This document shows positions 29,658 through 32,019 of a DNA stretch of 32,019 bases, piece after piece (position 1 is the stretch's first letter; every line of letters begins with the position of its first letter). The DNA lies in contig RDEW01000037.1 of assembly GCA_011109175.1 (NCBI GenBank), forward strand, positions 159,557-191,575, in the 5' to 3' direction. The DNA comes from Dicyema japonicum (Eukaryota > Dicyemida > Rhombozoa > Dicyemidae). A program made the position numbers and the translations under genes. A model generated the notes under the pieces. The model was not told the DNA's origin. It saw only the letters and a program-made list of their open reading frames with translations, and did not search any database.

Positions 29658-30309
29658 TGTAGACCTCCCTTCTCGGAACCCACTTTGACTTGCTTGTATG
29701 TATCCGCCAAACCCTTTATCAGACATAGTGCAATGTTTGGCAGCACCTTGCGTATCGAGTTTAGAAGTATGATTGGGTAAAAATTTTCTACTTTTCCTTT
29801 CGCTTTGTACGGTTTTTGTATTAATAATCAATTTCCAATTCCTAGATCGGTATTAGTTTCAAAAATGTCATTTAGATATTTTAAAAGCTAGGGGCTTATG
29901 TTGTCTGGCCCAACACTCTTGTTATTCTTCAGTTTATTTAGAGCTGATTCAACTACTTCCACTGTGATGCCACTCATTAATACCCTCGGTACTCTCTGGA
30001 AAGGGGGAAATTCGTCATTATCTGTATTCAGCAACATTTCAAAGTGACATGCAATTAATTCGGCCTTTTCTTCTAAATTACCTACAAATTTCATTCTTTG
30101 TTTTTGATTTGAAGGACGTTTTGTACTTTCTTTGTCCGCAGCAGCCATGAAGCCGCAAACATCATTGAATTGTCATTTAGGCATTCCATTTCAAAAATGG
30201 CATCTAAAAATTTTAATTTAATTAAAAAAAACAAAGGTAGGGGCTCCAGGCCCCCTTGAGCAGGCGCCTTATTTTCCCTCGGTGTTCCTCCCGAGTAACG
30301 ACGCACTTC

Positions 30310-31003
30310 CTCTATAAACTAATCACTTTTCGGAAGTTTCCGTTCTCCTCACGAGTTCCTAGAATTGGTTTTAATGAAGAGGAGGATCTTTGTAGAGTTT
30401 TCGTTACTGTCTCTTGGAAGGAGTTTAATTTCTTTAGGTTGATGTGGTATATGTTAGTACCCCATGCGGCGCAGCAGTAACTGATTAACGGAAGTATATA
30501 TTGGCAGTAGAGATGATTTACTGTTGGATGGAACCATATCTTGTTTATCCAATTAGCGTTTTTACAAAGTTCAATTTTTGCTGATAAGAGGAGATTATGT
30601 TGCTCACATATTTGCTGAATGTCATTAGTGGGGCATAAGTGACCCCCAGTATTTTGGTTGAATTTTTGGAAGGGATTGTTATTCCATTTAGGGTCAATGG
30701 AGGCGTTGAGATAGTCAATCTTCTATTGGAAGTGAATATAATAGAGCACGACTTTTCAGGACTTGTGTGTAGTTGGTTCCTCGTAAGCCAACAGTTCAGG
30801 TTATCCAGTGAATCTAGTAAGCGGATACCCACTGTGTGGATGCATTGGTCTCTTGTTCCCAGTACTATCGTAAAATTATTTAATTTATTTAATAACCCCG
30901 AAAAGGAACACCAAGAAAGAAGGAGTAAACCAACTAAATAAGTGATCCCGGTACACCTCAAAAGGATCGAGAGGTTTTTCTTATATTCCTTCTGAGTACT
31001 CAC
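30310..31003 (-). pseudogene. LINE RT fragment (group C), palm end to C-terminus
   Basis: On the - strand: LGTRDQCIHTVGIRLLDSLD, NLNCWLTRNQLHTSPEKSC, TPPLTLNGITIPSKNSTKIL, GVTYAPLMTFSKYVSNIISS, then after a frame break WFHPTVNHLYCQYILPLISY, CCAAWGTNIY and RKVISL. The YADD box that precedes LGTRD at 24770 has been lost here. It lies upstream of family A in the same orientation. Confidence 0.75.
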
Positions 31004-31342
31004 GAGTTTCCTGTACCGACGATGATCACCTTTTATTAGAATTTGAAGATGGGTGGGTTTTTTTCCAATTTACGTGTATTTGAGGCTTCTATTCTTGAAT
31101 GGAAGAAACGATTTGTTTCGTGCCCACACAGACCGATGAAACCGGAACCGTTGTTTTCGATTGAGGCGTGGTCAAGCATTGGGGGAAAAGATCGGCAGAT
31201 AGATTCGTTAGACGTACCAATTTGACTGTTAGGGCCAAATTATCGTAAAATTAATAATAAAAGAAAATCAATTTTTGTTTATAACGAGTAAATTAACTAA
31301 TTAAGCTGATTTTGATCCAGATTGTTGGTAATCCCTCTTCTC
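31004..31342. other. No gene recognised; one unassigned ORF
   Basis: A + strand ORF (31043-31225) reads FEASILEWKKRFVSCPHRPM and ends ...SLDVPI. Its composition is protein-like but I know no family for it. It could be a 3' exon or transposon debris. Confidence 0.3.
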
Positions 31343-32019
31343 TTAAAGAAGAGTGTGCCGTAAACTCCCTGTTACTCCCCATCTCCACATCAGAAATATC
31401 TCCGTTCGAGTCCATGGGCTGTCCCCACGGCATGCCAGTTCCACAAGTTGGGAGGTAGCAGAGGCGTACTCTTCATCGTATACCATCATCCCATGCTTAT
31501 GTTCAATGTGCATACTTTCTATCGTTTTCTTCAGAGAAATCGATTGAATGTAAGTCCTCGTTGATTCTTCAATAGATAATTCATCCATATGATTCTTGAA
31601 GCATTATGAGACAACTCCATCCCATATCAAAACTACTGGAAAAATCTTCACTTGACATTCATAGAGCAGCGAAAGTTCATTTGCAAGCAAGTCGTATTTG
31701 TGAAGTTTCTCAACTTGCTTTAGTCGGTCTTGTGAGGTAATCCCCACTTCAATTAAGGTTATTTTCTTCTTTGTTTTGTCATGCACAAAAATATCAGGTT
31801 TATTGTATTAGACTTTTGGTTTAGTCATAATCGACGTGCCAACTCTGATTTCGACATTTTGATTCGTCAATATCGACTGAACCGAATGTCCTTTCAATTT
31901 TCTGCTTTTTTTGATTCCATAGATTCGTCAAATATGAATGCACTTTAATACTTCACTATGTATTCGGAGATTATCACTATTTAGCATTTTACCACACTGA
32001 GTGGCCAAATTATCAACAG
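31343..32019 (-). pseudogene. RLE-type LINE C-terminal region (cut by window edge)
   Basis: On the - strand the frame starts at the window end: VDNLATQCGKMLNSDNLRIH, SRKLKGHSVQSILTNQNVEI, then NKPDIFVHDKTKKKITLIEV, GITSQDRLKQVE, KYDLLANELSLLYECQVKIF and IWDGVVS. After a stop it continues SIEESTRTYIQSISLKKTIE. The order PD...(I/L)xEVG is that of the restriction-like endonuclease of site-specific LINEs (R2/NeSL-type). It has at least three stops. The RT would lie outside the window. Confidence 0.7.

Larger units (their letters stand above)
28231..30187 (-). pseudogene. LINE family A, 5'-truncated insertion with target-site duplication
   Basis: On the - strand it starts in the linker (MAAADKESTKRPSNQKQR..., NKLKNNKSVGPDNISP), then QASQSGFREGRSTADIVW, GDSLSPLLFTIYLESVL, and YADDVDFVSRD (about 29190-29215). 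It continues KLGSLLGDAENVLRRK, RLYNAFVLLILLYNAGTW, RWRLFGHVLRMNPNA, RGRPRTTLPIVLN and LRSLAFDRGKWKRF. It ends CCCTTAATAATAATAA. ATTTCAAAAAT flanks both sides (28220-28230 and 30188-30198), consistent with a target-site duplication. It carries a frameshift, an 88-bp duplication and an N-flanked duplication. The active-site box YADD is intact, but the endonuclease is missing. Confidence 0.85.

Noticed and set aside
30256-30941. + strand ORFs at 30256-30480 and 30639-30941
   Set aside because: They are shadows of the group C RT on the - strand.
1-32019. CRISPR arrays, bacterial operons, rRNA or tRNA genes
   Set aside because: No regularly spaced direct repeats, no ribosome-binding-site context and no cloverleaf or rRNA core that I could identify by eye. 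A covariance-model search would be needed to exclude small RNA genes.

Overview
The window is a piece of a small, AT-rich animal genome. Two compact islands of host genes sit in a graveyard of decayed transposable elements. The genes use the standard code (TAA and TGA ends) and are interrupted by extremely short GT-AG introns. I can place 23 of them by frame restoration; they run from 21 to 31 nt with a mean of about 24. Two ciliary or centriolar genes (DNAAF2/Kintoun, MDM1), an Sds3 co-repressor subunit, and animal-type LINE and hAT relics, combined with introns this small, point to a ciliated, reduced parasitic metazoan. A dicyemid (Mesozoa) is my best guess, because dicyemids are known for introns of roughly this size. 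The organism call is inference.

Island 1 (5709-7929): a SUDS3/Sds3-like gene on the + strand with 6 mini-introns converges on an MDM1-like gene on the - strand with 7. Their stop codons are one base apart. Island 2 (20507-24318): DNAAF2/Kintoun on the - strand (4 mini-introns, 635 aa) diverges from a PNPLA8-like patatin phospholipase on the + strand (4 mini-introns, 511 aa) across a 177-bp shared promoter. A third, unrecognised gene fragment with two mini-introns lies on the - strand at 16054-16432. A sorbitol-dehydrogenase-like relic lies at about 18210-18750. Simple ORF calling cuts every one of these genes into pieces.

The rest is repeats. A MULE transposase end with striking inverted repeats lies at 1-450, and a hAT transposon relic at about 975-2500. 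There are many non-LTR retrotransposon fragments. Family A has an APE endonuclease, a YADDVDFV-type RT and a (TAA)n tail: 2534-3418, 8461-10640, 16842-17448, 28231-30187. Jockey-like fragments lie at 10895-12955 and 26791-27330. A third RT group has the motif YADDLILG: 24680-25180 and 30310-31003. Two further families end in restriction-like-endonuclease-type domains (19522-20320; 31343-32019). Several local tandem duplications are present. Two single-N positions, each flanked by near-identical 170-195 bp copies, look like assembly joins.

The four recognised host genes share no pathway. DNAAF2 (cytoplasmic dynein-arm assembly) and MDM1 (centriole) both serve cilia; the Sds3 homologue belongs to chromatin repression and the patatin to lipid metabolism. 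Their common feature is the miniature-intron architecture.
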